Assembly (NCBI GenBank): GCA_005406025.1
Contig: BGZK01000007.1
Coordinates: forward strand, 930,001-994,000
Direction: 5' to 3'
From: Eumeta japonica
Lineage: Eukaryota > Arthropoda > Insecta > Lepidoptera > Psychidae
Length of the DNA stretch: 64,000 nt
Of the stretch, positions 1 through 11,350 are shown piece after piece. The position numbers were made by a program, and so were the translations under genes. The notes beneath the pieces are model-generated. The model made no database searches and was not told the origin of the DNA. It saw only the letters and a list, made by a program, of their open reading frames with translations. The stretch's first letter is position 1; each line of letters opens with the position of its first letter.

Positions 1-483
1 GCACACAAAAAAAATATTAAAAACATTAATTTCAAAATTTATGAATATTGGTTTATTCAAATTTTATAAACCAATGAAGTAATTATATTTATTATATTTA
101 GCATGGCAAAAACAAAATTATAAAAGTCAGGAAAACTTATATTAAATTGCGGTTTGTAATTATCTGCGTTACTACTCTATTTCTAGTTAATTTGCTTACG
201 AAATAAACAACTTCTTATAAATAATTACCGATAATCTATATTTATTTTTAAATTCCGATAGAAGTAACATTTCTTATTATCCCTAATGTTGTTAGTTTTC
301 AAATTGTTTACAAAAAAAAAACCTTTTTAACTTTCCGCAAATAAATGAAAATTTTCGTAAAATAAGAAAAGTAATTATTTTCAGTCCGATTTCCGAAGAT
401 CGAGATTTCATCATATGTTTTGAAGTGCTAGGAAAATTTTCTTACCATTTTCCGAGACATATTCATTTCTGTACATGTGCGTC

Positions 484-516
484 TGTCTCTCTCTCTCTCT
501 CTGCGTGTGTGTGCGT
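484..516. repeat. (CT)n(GT)n microsatellite
   Basis: A run of CT dinucleotides passes directly into a GT-rich run with a few interruptions. The surrounding 1-600 is AT-rich DNA in which I see no gene. Confidence 0.9.
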
Positions 517-599
517 GCATGAGTGCATACGTTCATGCGAGTAATAATTTCTAAATTATATAACTGATCAATTAGGTTTGTTCCTAATAAAACTACGTT

Positions 600-1010
600 G
601 AATGTTGTATGAATGATCGAAATCGGTTTAATACTCCTCGAGGGATATTTATTTAAAAAGAGCTTTTTTGTAATAATTTTTACATTTTTAAACCACGTTT
701 TTTTTCATAAAGTATACCGTTTTTTACACATATATCTGAATGTCGCAAGTTACATTGAAATCGATCGAACTGATCATAAGGTAGTTTTAGTGAAGTTTTT
801 CTTAAAGAAACAGAAATTTTAAAAATAAATTTCTTGGCCCATCACTTTTTATAATTTAAATATGTTCTGAGCTTAAAAAAAGTGTATCAAATGTCGCAAA
901 TCTTTTTTAAGTCAGTTACTTTATACGCAAAACATATTTGACATAAACATTTGAAAAACAATTAGATTTTTTTTTCCTATCTCTAATAATTTTTCAAAGA
1001 GAACGCTGAT
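600..1010. repeat. Interspersed repeat, copy 1 (partner at 8.27-8.69 kb)
   Basis: This AT-rich stretch shares several blocks, in the same order and with nearly the same spacing (about 225-230 bp), with 8,270-8,690. The blocks include a GAAATCGATC motif near 755 (8,415 in the partner) and a CTAATAATTT...CAAAGAGA...GCTGATAA motif near 985 (8,640). The copies are clearly diverged. Its right end runs into the last codons of the possible minus-strand exon at 994-1284. No transposon coding sequence is seen, so the class is unknown. Confidence 0.45.
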
Positions 1011-1284
1011 AACTTAAGGTTGAAAATCTGAGTTCGTTTTCGTGCTCGAGCTCAAAAATATTACAGCTCAAATCAGTGGTCGAAGTTTTGGAACTGACTG
1101 AGCTTCCGTCGTTGTGTTGAAACTTCTCTCGTTTTTGTACGTTTACACTTTTTTCTAGACATTCGTTCTTAAATCCGAAGTCTATATTTTCTTTGATTTC
1201 TTGGATTCCTACTACGTCGCACGCCGGTTCCGCGTTCCTATATAGAATATTCTGGACTTCGTGCATACTATATCGCATATACAA
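994..1284 (-). CDS. Possible terminal coding exon, unknown protein
   Basis: An open minus-strand frame of 96 codons ends at a stop and reads like a soluble, charged, serine-rich protein tail (for example IQEIKENIDFGFKNECLEK, SSVSSKTSTTD, ELEHENELRF). I do not recognise it. Just upstream on the same strand (about 1,344-1,402) is a short open stretch starting MDQKKRCYKRSRCYLCGYL, followed by GTGAGT (a good splice donor). An ATAG acceptor precedes the main frame by about 54 nt, but the phases of these two sites do not join cleanly. Amino-acid composition is less AT-biased than chance frames nearby. It may be the last exon of a minus-strand gene, a decayed copy, or a chance frame; its end overlaps a repeat found again at 8.3-8.7 kb. 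Confidence 0.3.
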   Translation of the reverse strand: MYMRYSMHEVQNILYRNAEPACDVVGIQEIKENIDFGFKNECLEKSVNVQKREKFQHNDGSSVSSKTSTTDLSCNIFELEHENELRFSTLSYQRSL

Positions 1285-1299
1285 TTATAGATAAAGAAT

Positions 1300-1740
1300 G
1301 GAAAATATACAAAGGACTCACCTAAGTACCCGCACAAATAACATCTTGATCTCTTATAACATCTCTTTTTTTGATCCATCAACTGAATCGAGTTATAAAT
1401 GTAAAAAAGTTCTTTTACTTCGAACCAAAACGATTTATGGAAATATCAGAATAACACTACGATGTCTCATTTAGAAGCTGTTATCGAATTACCACTTTAC
1501 GAGGGAAATTCAAATTTGCTAGTAAACAGTAATGTTCATTTTGAAGTGTTAGAAACTAATAACATGTTAATATAAGATTAACAATAAAAATAAATTAAAC
1601 AAAAAAAAAAAAGAATCCAATATAAAAACAAAAAAGAAAACTTTCACGCTAGGAATTATTTCATTAGAAATGTTCCCAGAAAATTTACTTATTCAAGCTC
1701 GATTACTTTCAATTCAAATGAAATCGCTCGAGCTCAATTT
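1300..1740. other. AT-rich non-coding stretch
   Basis: I see no gene or mobile element here apart from the short open stretch (about 1,344-1,402) discussed with the 994-1284 frame. Confidence 0.5.
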
Positions 1741-1744
1741 ATTT

Positions 1745-2075
1745 AATTATACGCGGGCGGGTGATGGAAGATGGAGAAAAAAAAAGTCTCGCAATGCAAA
1801 AACAGGCCCACCAGCTTCGTAGCTAAGCTTTTGATCCTAATTTGATTGGACAGGTCAGCGGGAGGAAGCCCGGTGCGGGAGACAGATTAAAACTGCCTTC
1901 AAATCGCTGTTGTTATACAACAAAGAGGGAAACAATTTCTGAAGGCCAATTTTAATAATGGCGCCGTGCAGAAATTAAAGCTTTTGCGTTCGCTCGTAAA
2001 CGCCTCAACGTCTGAATCGCTTTCATTCACGGTCTCTTTGTGCGATGAGTCGTGCAAGTTTTAAGGTTAAATCAT
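1745..2075. other. GC-enriched non-coding island
   Basis: Base composition rises sharply above the flanks. The sequence holds GCGGGCGGGTGATGG, CAGCGGGAGGAAGCCCGG, ATGGCGCCGTGCAG and similar blocks, without an open frame of useful length. It resembles the conserved non-coding blocks found near insect developmental genes, but conservation cannot be judged from one sequence. Confidence 0.35.
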
Positions 2076-2079
2076 CTAA

Positions 2080-3120
2080 TCGTGGAAAATTTATTTAATT
2101 TATAAGTACAGAAAATTAATTGTTCTATATATTATATAATATGATTGTTTCAGAATGACATTTCAAATAATATTACTGAACTAATTACACTTTATTTTTG
2201 AATAACGTTTTCGGAAAGATTTTGCCAAAAATTCTAAATAATACGCATTTAATGAACAAATACTTTAAACTACAACTTTAAGCTCAAATAAGCTAAATGT
2301 GAAACCACATAAAAATATATTATTAAATTATTATTACATAAAGTATCAACTTATCTTTGATCTGAATACAACGAATATAATCCTTTAAATAATTCTTTAA
2401 ACCTTTTTTATTATTCGTCGTAAAATTAAGTTCCAATGATAACTTAAACATTTTTCACTTTAAAGTGACAAAGTACTTGAGAAAAATGTCGTAAGTGGGA
2501 GTTTTCGTCAAAAACAGAAAGAGTTACGAACGTGATGTTTACCCAATGACATTGAAACGGCGCCGGCTGTACACAGTGGGTTTAACGTGATTTTATGAAT
2601 TCATAGAAAATAAGCAATAAATTAAAAAATATTTCCTTTTTTTTTAATTTGTAATCATTAATTAAACTGACGAATCATTGGGCTAATGCACTGTGATTAA
2701 ATAATATTGTACTAATTTAGTTGATAATTTTTTTTAATTTTATATTCATATATTTTTACTTAAAAACAGAATAGAGAAAATATGCGTATAATATAGTCAT
2801 AAGTAATTGAACCAATGCAATATATATTTTGCAGGAATACTATGAGAAATCTCAACTATATCGCTATCAATGTCTTAAATTATTTGTGAATATATAGCAA
2901 CATTAGTTGTCAATAAATGACTTGTAGCTAACTTTCATAAGTAATTTCTGCAGTCCAACTCACCTATTTCTATTTTTTACGTATATGTACTAGACTTAAT
3001 GGCGACTATTCGAGCGTCAGTAAGATTATAGTCTAGAATAGACAATGCCCCTTGAGAATCCTTTATGTTTTTTATTCCTTATACGCCGTTCGTTCTCTAT
3101 TGTACCAGGAGAGGGTCCAT
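2080..3120. other. AT-rich intergenic stretch
   Basis: Mostly AT-rich with homopolymer runs. A short GC-richer block lies at about 2,500-2,595. No gene, RNA gene or recognisable transposon is seen. Confidence 0.5.
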
Positions 3121-3121
3121 C

Positions 3122-4735
3122 CTAAGAATAACCAGTGTACAAAGTTTTAAGTTTATGGCTGTTCATTATTAATCATTTCACAGTAGTAAGAATTCCTCGT
3201 GGCTGTATCCTCTTCTGGAATACAAAGACAAGTTTCATCCCTAAAACAACTTGTATCAAAGATTTCGAGTCTACTCTATTCACTGGTCATCAGACGACTT
3301 CCACCATAAAAACTTTTACAGCTACATCGTTTTCTGGTGTATGTGAACACGATAAATCGTTAGAACACTCTGTATGTGAAGCTATCAAATCTGCGCTGTA
3401 TACCGTTGAAGAGTTCCATTGTAAAAGCAAACCCTCACGGCTGCATTATTCTTTGGTTTACAAGGACTTAATTCATTATTATAACAGTCTGTATACAAAG
3501 TTTCAAGTCCATGCTGTTCACCGTTGAAGAGTGCCATTGTTGATGAAGCCTCTTATTGCTGCATCGTTCTTTCGTATATTAGGACATGATCCATCGTCAT
3601 AAAAATTCGTATATAAAGTTCCAAGTCTGTGCTATTCACCATTAAAGGGTGCCACCATAGATCGAAGCTCTTACTGTGACATCGTTCTCTGGTATATGAG
3701 GATATGATCGATCGTCATAACAGTCCGTATTTAAATTTTCAAGTCTATGCTGTTCACCGTTAAAGAGTTCCATCATAGAAGAAAACCCCTACTAGTGTAC
3801 GAGGACAGAATCCATCGTTCGAACAGTCTGTATACAAAGTTTTAAGTCTATGCTGTTCACCGTTGAAAAGTGCCACTGTAGATGAAGCCTCTTATTGTTT
3901 CAACGTTCTTTCGTATATTAAGACATGATACGTCGTCATAACAATTCGTATATAAAGTTCCAAGTCTGTGCTATTCACCATTAAAGAGTGCCACCATAGA
4001 TCGAAACTCTTACTGTGACATCGTTCTCTGGTATATGAGAATATGATCGATCGTCATAACAGTCCATATTTAAATTTTCAAGTCTATGCTGTTCACCGTT
4101 AAAGAGTTCCATCATAGAAGAAAACCCCTGCTAGTGTACGAGGACAGAATCCATCGTTCGAACAGTCTGTATACAAAGTTTTAAGTCTATGTTGTTCACC
4201 GTTGAAAAGTGCCACTGTAGATGAATCCTCTTATTGTTTCAACGTTCTTTCGTATATTAGGATATGATCCGTCGTCATAACAATTCGTATTTAAAGTTTC
4301 AAGTCTGTGCTATTCACCATTAAAGAATGCCACCATAGATCGAAGCTCTTACTGTGACATCGTTCTCTTGTATGTGAGGACATGATACATCGTCATAACA
4401 ATTCGTATTTAAAGTTCCAAGTCTGTGCTATTCACCATTAAAGAGTGCCACCGTAGATCGAAACTCTTACTGTATCATCGTTCTCTGGTATATGAGGACA
4501 TGATCGATCATCATAACAGTCCGTATTTAAAATTTCAAGTCTATGCTGTTCACCGTTGAAGATTTCTATTACAAGAGAAAACCAAAAAAAAATGGCTGCG
4601 TCGTCTACTGGTACATGATTTACGAAAATACCATTCGCTTTATTTCAGTGTGCACATTCGTGCTGTTTGTTATTAAGGAATTCATTTGTACGCATTCACA
4701 CTCCATAGTCCAGTTCAGCTGTCCGTGACCTTAAT
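3122..4735. repeat. Tandem array with 118-bp monomers and a 339-bp higher-order unit
   Basis: The anchor TGCT(G/A)TTCACC recurs at 3512, 3630, 3748, 3851, 3969, 4087, 4190 (one base changed), 4308, 4426 and 4544. Spacings are 118, 118, 103, 118, 118, 103, 118, 118 and 118 bp. Three monomers (118+118+103) make a 339-bp unit seen twice in register (3512 to 3851 to 4190). Corresponding monomers of neighbouring units are far more alike than adjacent monomers. Diverged monomers extend left at about 119-bp steps to about 3,122 and one extends right to about 4,735. Open frames inside (3135-3527, 4543-4728) are unlikely to be genes because 118 and 103 are not multiples of three. Confidence 0.9.
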
Positions 4736-6410
4736 TAGGTAACCATCTCGTTTTGGGGCCGTCAAAAACTTAGCAATACCTCTACCTTTATAGATTCATA
4801 ATTTTATTTTGCGGTCCAATACCAGTAAAATTAAAATGGAATCACCATGAACTTATCTAACCTAATGCAAAAGGAATCATTCAAATCGGTCCATAAACAA
4901 AGAAATTATGTGTTAACATGTATAAATATGTATGAGTAGGAGGTTCTCAATTCATCGTAATATATGTACATTACGATATTGAAGTCAGTTAAAAGATACC
5001 TTAAATGTCGATAATATTATGTATCTATCGTACATAACATTATCATTATATATCATGAGCGAGCATAATTGTTTTTTTAATAGCATTCTTGATATTCTTA
5101 AAATTGTAATTTATTCCTTGGTAATAAAATTTATTTTTGTAGCCATAATTGAAAGAGAAATCGGGCTTAAGTGTTTACTGGAAACTGAAGTAAGATGTTA
5201 TCTGTGAATTCTGAGAGGAAATTTTCTTTATATAAAGGTGCACAGATAAAGTTTAAGACGATAAGAATATAAAAAAAAGTATGAATTCAAGTAGGGACTA
5301 GCACAGAAATACATAGTCCGTTAAAATCGATAAGTTAGGACCAACTGCACTAAACTTGAATGCTAACAAGATACCTGCTATAAATAAAAGAGATATCTTT
5401 GAACGGTATCTAAAAACTGAAATTCATTACACAAAAGATAGTGTGGCTCGGAGTTAACAATTAGGCCCGCATGTCGGACGCATGTACGTCAAGTCGGCGC
5501 TAAACCGATTTTGTTTCATTTTCTATTTTGTGTGTATATAATTTATCTTTGCCTATCACTAATATGTCTTCTCGTTGTGTTAAGTTTCCAAATTATTATT
5601 TTTTTAATAAATTCGACGTATAGTTGATTACGATAATTTTTTTTTAATAATTACAATTATTTATTTTTAGGTAAAATATGTGTGGTCACAGTGTCGTCAC
5701 AGTGCCGAAGTCAAAACTAAAACGCCGACAGCCTCACGATTAATAATAGTCAAAAGTTATAATAATAAAATAATAAGAATAATAACAGATAAAACTGTTT
5801 TAATAAGACATTACGCCATAATAAGACAAGACGCCTAGCAGAGGCGTTGCGTTGTCTTGTATTCCTATGTCAGAGGTAACAAATACCGTTTTTGTTGGTA
5901 TTAATGCATTTTTTTACGTAGAAAGATATCCTGTTTAAATATATAACCTATTTTTATGCAAAATTTAAACGTAATCTGTCCAGACATTAACGTGTCTAGT
6001 AAAAGGACAAACTTCGAAACATATAGTTTTACATTTGTAATATTATAACTAGCCTAAGACTAAGAGCATCTATAAACAATTTCACATCCTCGTATACTTA
6101 AGAAAAATCGTTTCTTTATACATACATAAAAGTAGACAACCTTTCTGGTTGCTGTGTGCTGTTTGAATTTTTATGTATAGAATAATTTAAATTGCATTAG
6201 TAAATAAAGGCGTGTCTAGAAAACAAGAATAGAGTAGAGATACGGGCATGGACCCCGCGAGTAATCCTCAAGAGCAACGAACTATATCAGCTGTATAGAG
6301 TAAAATATGTCTGCTTAGTAAGCTGAATAAACCCATTGAAATCTCGCACCGAGAGTCATTTAAAGAGAAGGCGATGAGTCACAGGACCCTAAGAGCTTTG
6401 CCTCTTGACG
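4736..6410. other. AT-rich intergenic stretch
   Basis: No gene is recognised. A somewhat GC-richer piece lies at about 5,450-5,510 and another at about 5,680-5,740. The short plus frame at 5019-5207 looks like chance AT-rich translation. Confidence 0.5.
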
Positions 6411-6414
6411 CGAC

Positions 6415-6439
6415 AATATATATATATATATATATATAA
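6415..6439. repeat. (AT)n microsatellite
   Basis: An uninterrupted run of AT dinucleotides. Confidence 0.95.
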
Positions 6440-6739
6440 ACGTATATAATAGAAACGATTTTCCTTTTATTTAATAAAACATGGTAAATAGTTGCAGAAG
6501 GAAGGTATTTTTTATTTTTATTTTTTTTATGTCACAATGACATTTCAACAAATGGTTTACATATCTGTCACTAGATGTCGTTAGTATGTTCATATTCAAT
6601 TATTTTGATATTATAAACTTATAATTTTAACATTATTATTAGTTATAATAATATGAGAAATCTGAATGGGGAATCGACAGCATATTAATTATATTACACT
6701 AACTTGATGTCCATAGCTTCGCCCATGTGAATATAGAAT

Positions 6740-7000
6740 GTGTTCCCTCATAATTTAGATGGAAAAAACTTCGCTATCAATACCTCTCTCGTTCCCGCTT
6801 ACAACGCCGGTTTCGGTACTTTTCTTGGTATGGATTCCGTTCGTGCTCTTGATTTTAATGCCGACCCTACTCACGTATTCGATCCCTGTCACATTTTCAG
6901 TTTCGGACCCAGTTCTAGCTCTCGATTCTTTTTCTGTCCTGCTTCCAATTTCGATACCGCTCGCTGTTTCTATTCGTACTGAGCCAGGACTAATCAAAAT
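6740..7000. repeat. Degenerate short-period TCGATTCCG-type repeat
   Basis: Imperfect copies of a 12-20 bp pyrimidine-rich unit (for example TTCGATCCCTGTC, TTCGATACCGC, GATTCCGTTCG) follow one another. The periodic composition leaves frames open on both strands at once (6740-6982 plus, 6755-6997 minus), a sign of low-complexity sequence rather than genes. A related array lies at 11,030-11,350. Confidence 0.6.
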
Positions 7001-7029
7001 AAAATATAGGCTATATCTCTCTGGGACAG

Positions 7030-7590
7030 TTTAACTTTCTATGAAAATCCGTTTCGTAATTTTAGAGATATGCACAAACAAACAGACACAAAACAAATAG
7101 AAAAAAAATTAAATAGTTTTTTTCTTTTCTATTTTTCCCCTTCGTCTCCTCTCCATTTTTCATACATTTACTAAACGGTTCTATTGATTTGTTATATGTA
7201 TGGGTGTATAATATAACCTGACCTAAGATGAATTTCAAGGTTAAGCTTTTTTCCACCTAAACATATTTGAAATATAAAATTGTTATACTTCCCTACCAAC
7301 AATATACCGTTACGTATAATTTTTATTTTCTTAGCAATTTTGTTTATTTTTCTACTTTCTCCTTCTTTTATTTCATATTCCTTTGTCATTATTTCCTTCT
7401 TCATTCTCTCTCCTCCTCTCTTCTTTTGACTAGGCTATATTTTTTCCACATCAAACTGTTAATAAACTCACTTTCACCGATTGCTCTCCAATCCTAAAAA
7501 GTATTTAAAATTTATGTTTTTAGTTGATTAGGGAGTCAGTGTAAAATTGTTTCAGGATTTTGTAAAGATATCTAACGTCTAATTGCCAAT
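7030..7590. other. AT- and pyrimidine-rich non-coding stretch
   Basis: T/C-rich sequence including a CTTCTT-rich section at about 7,330-7,430. The frames here (7062-7256, 7192-7404, 7267-7497) overlap on both strands and look like composition artefacts. Confidence 0.5.
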
Positions 7591-7700
7591 TTTTTATTAC
7601 TTATCCGGATTCGCAGTCATTGTTTCTAATCCTGGCTTCAAACCCAAATAATTCCTTATTTAAGTTACTAATCTAGATTTATAATCCAGATTCTTTATTT
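7590..7700 (-). repeat. Degenerate GGATTAGTAATC-type repeat, inverted orientation
   Basis: Short runs such as CTAATCCTGG, TTACTAATCTAGATTTATAA and ATCCAGATTC are the reverse complement of the unit making up the array at 9,605-10,240. It is short and very degenerate. Confidence 0.45.
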
Positions 7701-8270
7701 TGATTACATGAAAATACGATGAAAAAAGAAAGCCTTAAATCAATCGCTTAGATAAGAAATGAAATGACGAAAAAACAAAACCATTGTAACTTTAACAAAA
7801 ATTGAAATGAAAGATGATTTATTAAAGAAAAATAATAAATGACTCTTTACACTACATTAAAATTCAAGAAAATTTTCCTAATGTCAGCTGTCAGCTGTCA
7901 CCCAATGAAACACTACAATACATCTAGCAATAGACACCGACTCCAAAATAACAATAATTTTAACTACATTATATATAATACCGTAATGATTTGATTAACT
8001 TTTAAGTAGTCTAATATTTTTCATTTCATTTTGGGGAGTAAAATCGGGAGGTCATGTCGCCCGTATGCACTACTTGTACAGGATGACCCGACAAATGTAA
8101 CAGAGAAAGACCGGTAGAGAAATAGGTAGACGAAATTAAAAAAACTGCCGGAAAAAATTTGATTGCAAAAGTAATGAATAAAATTTTATGTAGGAAAAAG
8201 TAGGAGGGTTATACTCGTAAATAGGTCTTTAACAATTGCACACAAATGAAAGTATACACAAATATATTTC
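7700..8270. other. AT-rich intergenic stretch
   Basis: Nothing recognisable apart from a local direct duplication TCAGCTGTCAGCTGTCA near 7,885. Confidence 0.5.
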
Positions 8271-8690
8271 ATGATACTTTAATGAATAATAACAATTCTG
8301 TAATATAATTTTTTAAATAGTTTATGTGTATGATAATGAAATAATTAAACATAATTGTAGTATAAAATCCATTTTCACGCTCATAAAGCTGTGTTTGAAC
8401 ATCACCTGTCTCGTTGAAATCGATCAGCTTAATCAAAAGGTACCGTTTTCTAAAAAGTTTAGAAAAAATCACAATGATTATTAACGATGATTTTTAAGTA
8501 TTTTAATTGATCGATTTTTAAAATCTAAATACTTTTTTTAGCTCAAAACTATGCCGCAAGCATCGTTCATTTCAAACAACATCTTTGACGAAACAAGTGC
8601 AAAATAATAATTGGATCGTTTCTTTTACAATTCTAATAATTTCAAAGAGATTGCTGATAATTTTGAGTCCGAAAATGTAAGCGATAATAT
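8270..8690. repeat. Interspersed repeat, copy 2 (partner at 0.60-1.01 kb)
   Basis: It shares ordered sequence blocks with 600-1,010 in the same orientation. No coding content is apparent (the minus frame 8269-8472 is AT-rich and not protein-like). Confidence 0.45.
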
Positions 8691-9600
8691 GTTTATACTA
8701 TGTGAGCTTTAAGGGAAGTTTTAAAGTTAGGTTAGGTTAGGGTAAACCCATCCATTTTTCAGGACTTTTTTTCTATATTTAACTAGAGCAATATGTATCG
8801 CGCTATATACTTCTATTCTTATATACTATCAAACAAAAATAATAACAAATATTATTCTTTATACGTTATTGTGGTATTATTTAACCACATTACTAAAGTG
8901 ACATCTTCTTTGAAAAATAAATGGTACAGCCACTATATTACAATTTGATACGAGACAACTCATTAAATATACGTTGCAAATGACCTTCTTTTTAATTCTT
9001 TTAAGTGTGTTCAGTTACTTTTGTCAATTACTTAAGCGACATGTGAATAGTTCGAAATTTTATATATAAATTTTCATAAAAGATAATGAAATACTTTGAA
9101 TAAGTTTGAATTAAATACTAAAACGGTCGGTATAAATCTTCTCACTAACTGCGTAGCTTCTAGAGTCGTAATCTACGTTTTCAAGTTATTTCGCATTCTC
9201 GTATTTGCCATTCTTCTCTCAGTTTTACCGTCTGCGGTGAACTTCTTTACATAAAACAGTGCCCTTAATGATAATGAATTCTCTTAGCACTAAGAACGTA
9301 CACGGCTTCATTCTTCTTTTTTTTTAAGTATAAGTTTTTCATCACGTTTTCATTGACGGGTTTTCTTGTCTAGATTTGTTTGTTTCGTATAAGTTTTGTA
9401 ATCGATTTTAAACTACTCCGATAAAGTAAAAAATTGATACTATAAATATAGTGTCAGTACTGGATGACATTGCAATATTAAGTCGGTTTCTTTTCTGTCT
9501 GTTTGTTAGGATTCTTTACGCTACTGTATTACCACGTTCACTCTATCTACGAGTCCGTCATTTTTTCTTACTTTTAAAAATCCTATATTTTTTGGACCAC
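8690..9600. other. AT-rich intergenic stretch
   Basis: It contains a short run of TTAGG units near 8,725 (about three copies, the insect telomere unit, too short to mean a telomere). No gene is seen. Confidence 0.5.
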
Positions 9601-9604
9601 ACAG

Positions 9605-10240
9605 TCCAATAAGGATTTGTAATTTCAGTCAGAAATGCGGATTAATCAGGTTCATGAATCGGAATGCATACCTAAATTAGGAACCTGTATTAGTAATCCG
9701 AATTAGGAATGTATATTGGGGATCTAAATTAGTAATCAAAATAAGGAATCTGGCATATGCTGGATTAGGCATTAGGATTAATAATCTAACATGTAAGTAT
9801 GCAATACTTACATGTCTGGAACAAGAACATGGATTAGGATTCTAGATTAATAACCTGGATCAATAATCGGGACTTGTTATCAGGATTAGACATTTATTTG
9901 TATTACAAACCTGAATTAGGAACCTAGATATATAGTCAGGTTTAGGAATCTTGTATTATAAATTTGGAATAGAGATTTGAACTTTTACTTCCCATTTGTA
10001 ACCTGGAATAGGAATATGGATTATAAGTTTAAATTAGAAACATGGATTAGAAACTTAGAGTAGGAATTTAAATTAATAATCTGGATTAGTAATCCGGATT
10101 TAATCTAGATAAGCATCTCATCTCACCTGCATATTTAGATTAGGAACCTGAATTTTAAAATAGCATTAGTATTCTGGATTAGTAATCAGTATGTTTTAAA
10201 TACGAATTCGGATCAGTAATTCGAATTTGTAATCAATATT
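9605..10240 (+). repeat. Degenerate GGATTAGTAATC-type minisatellite
   Basis: About 635 bp of imperfect, very short-period units built on GGATTAGTAATCTGG, GGAACCTGAATTAGG and similar variants. It includes a perfect 12-bp-stem palindrome at 9,789-9,815 (arms ACATGTAAGTAT and ATACTTACATGT, loop GCA). It is not coding in any frame. Confidence 0.75.
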
Positions 10241-10299
10241 ATTATTATTAATATAGACTTTTTATCTTCTTAATATTTCAAGTCCAAAATTAGACATAA

Positions 10300-10700
10300 A
10301 AAAAATCGCGACGAGATATGTCCCGCCTGTCCGGTAGTGGAGGACCACTTTAGACTAACCATCCCCGTATAAATTGCGCTCAGAGGAGATGTGTTGTGCA
10401 TAAACTTACTGTAAAGAAGTCATGGCGCAGAAGGAAGCGACGGTTTATGAGCGTAAGAACCATTCTTTGCTAGATAGCCATCACAGGCGCACCGGACGCA
10501 AGAGAACTGCGTGTGCGCTTTTTTAACTATCTTAACATAGGGCAATAGATGGACGATAAGCTTGGGAAGTCTGCTGTCTCTCAATAGCTTCAAGGCTGCA
10601 CGAACATGTTCTGCGCTATTTATATACCAAGGTCCTGACACAAAGCGACGAGAAGGACACACATGGGAGTTTTACTTACGGTAATGGGTATAGGTTAGCT
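10300..10700 (-). other. Unclassified repeat-like segment with an 80-codon minus frame
   Basis: A GC-richer block carries an open minus frame at 10,420-10,662 (residues SAEHVRAALKLLRDSRLPKL, later a CVRCAC cysteine cluster) and a TATA-like GTATATAAATAGCG inside the frame at about 10,615-10,630 on the same strand. I do not recognise the protein. Isolation, lack of splice signals and the composition contrast suggest a transposon fragment, but no family can be named. Confidence 0.3.
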
Positions 10701-11030
10701 GACCTTAAAAGATTGAAAATTTCAACGGCGGCCTCCCTTCTGTGCTGAAATTTTGAAATACCGTCTGTTTAGTTACACCAGAACTGCATCCGTCCGAGAA
10801 AATTTACAGTTCCTACGCAAACGAAACAATAGTAAAATGGTTTATATCAAGTTCGACGTGCGGATGGAGTTTATTCCTTAATAACGATTTTGTCGGAATA
10901 TATGCATTAATAAAAAATGATAAATTAAGGCATCCCCTATGATACTGAAGGCATGTTGTATTGTAAATGCTTTGATTTGTGTAATACTTTTCGCCTGCGG
11001 CTCCGTCCGCGAAAACCTTGACCGAATTCC
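10700..11030. other. Non-coding stretch
   Basis: Mixed composition; no gene or repeat recognised. Confidence 0.45.
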
Positions 11031-11350
11031 TTTATCTTGTACATCGACCGAATACGATCTTAATCATGACCAACCTCGTTGTCGAATCCGCTGCCGGCCC
11101 TGTTCTTAATGTGGATTTATCTAATTCTTGATTCCCACCTCGATTCCGCTTTTAATACTGAATCCGCTCTCAATTTAAGTAGATGACGATTCTGTTCCCG
11201 CTTTCAAAGTTGATCCCACTCTCAATCCTCATTGCTGCTTCTTATTCTAATTCCTGTCTCGATCTTGATTTTAATTTCGGCCCAACAATCAATTTCAAGT
11301 TTGGTCCCGTTTTCAAATTATGATCCCTCACAGTTCCGGCTGTCGATTCT
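11030..11350. repeat. Degenerate TCGATTCCG-type repeat, second array
   Basis: Successive imperfect units such as CTCGATTCCGCTTTTAAT, GAATCCGCTCTCAA and GATCCCACTCTCAATCC. It has the same pyrimidine-rich character as 6,740-7,000. Not coding. Confidence 0.6.

Noticed and set aside
3135..3527. 130-codon open frame as a gene
   Set aside because: It lies wholly in the tandem array, whose 118/103-bp period is not a multiple of three; open by chance.
6740..7034. Overlapping 80-91-codon frames on both strands
   Set aside because: Periodic low-complexity sequence keeps all frames open; no motif or splice signal.
8722..8740. TTAGG telomere-like repeats
   Set aside because: Only about three units in interior AT-rich sequence; too short for a telomere or a telomere-targeted retrotransposon site.
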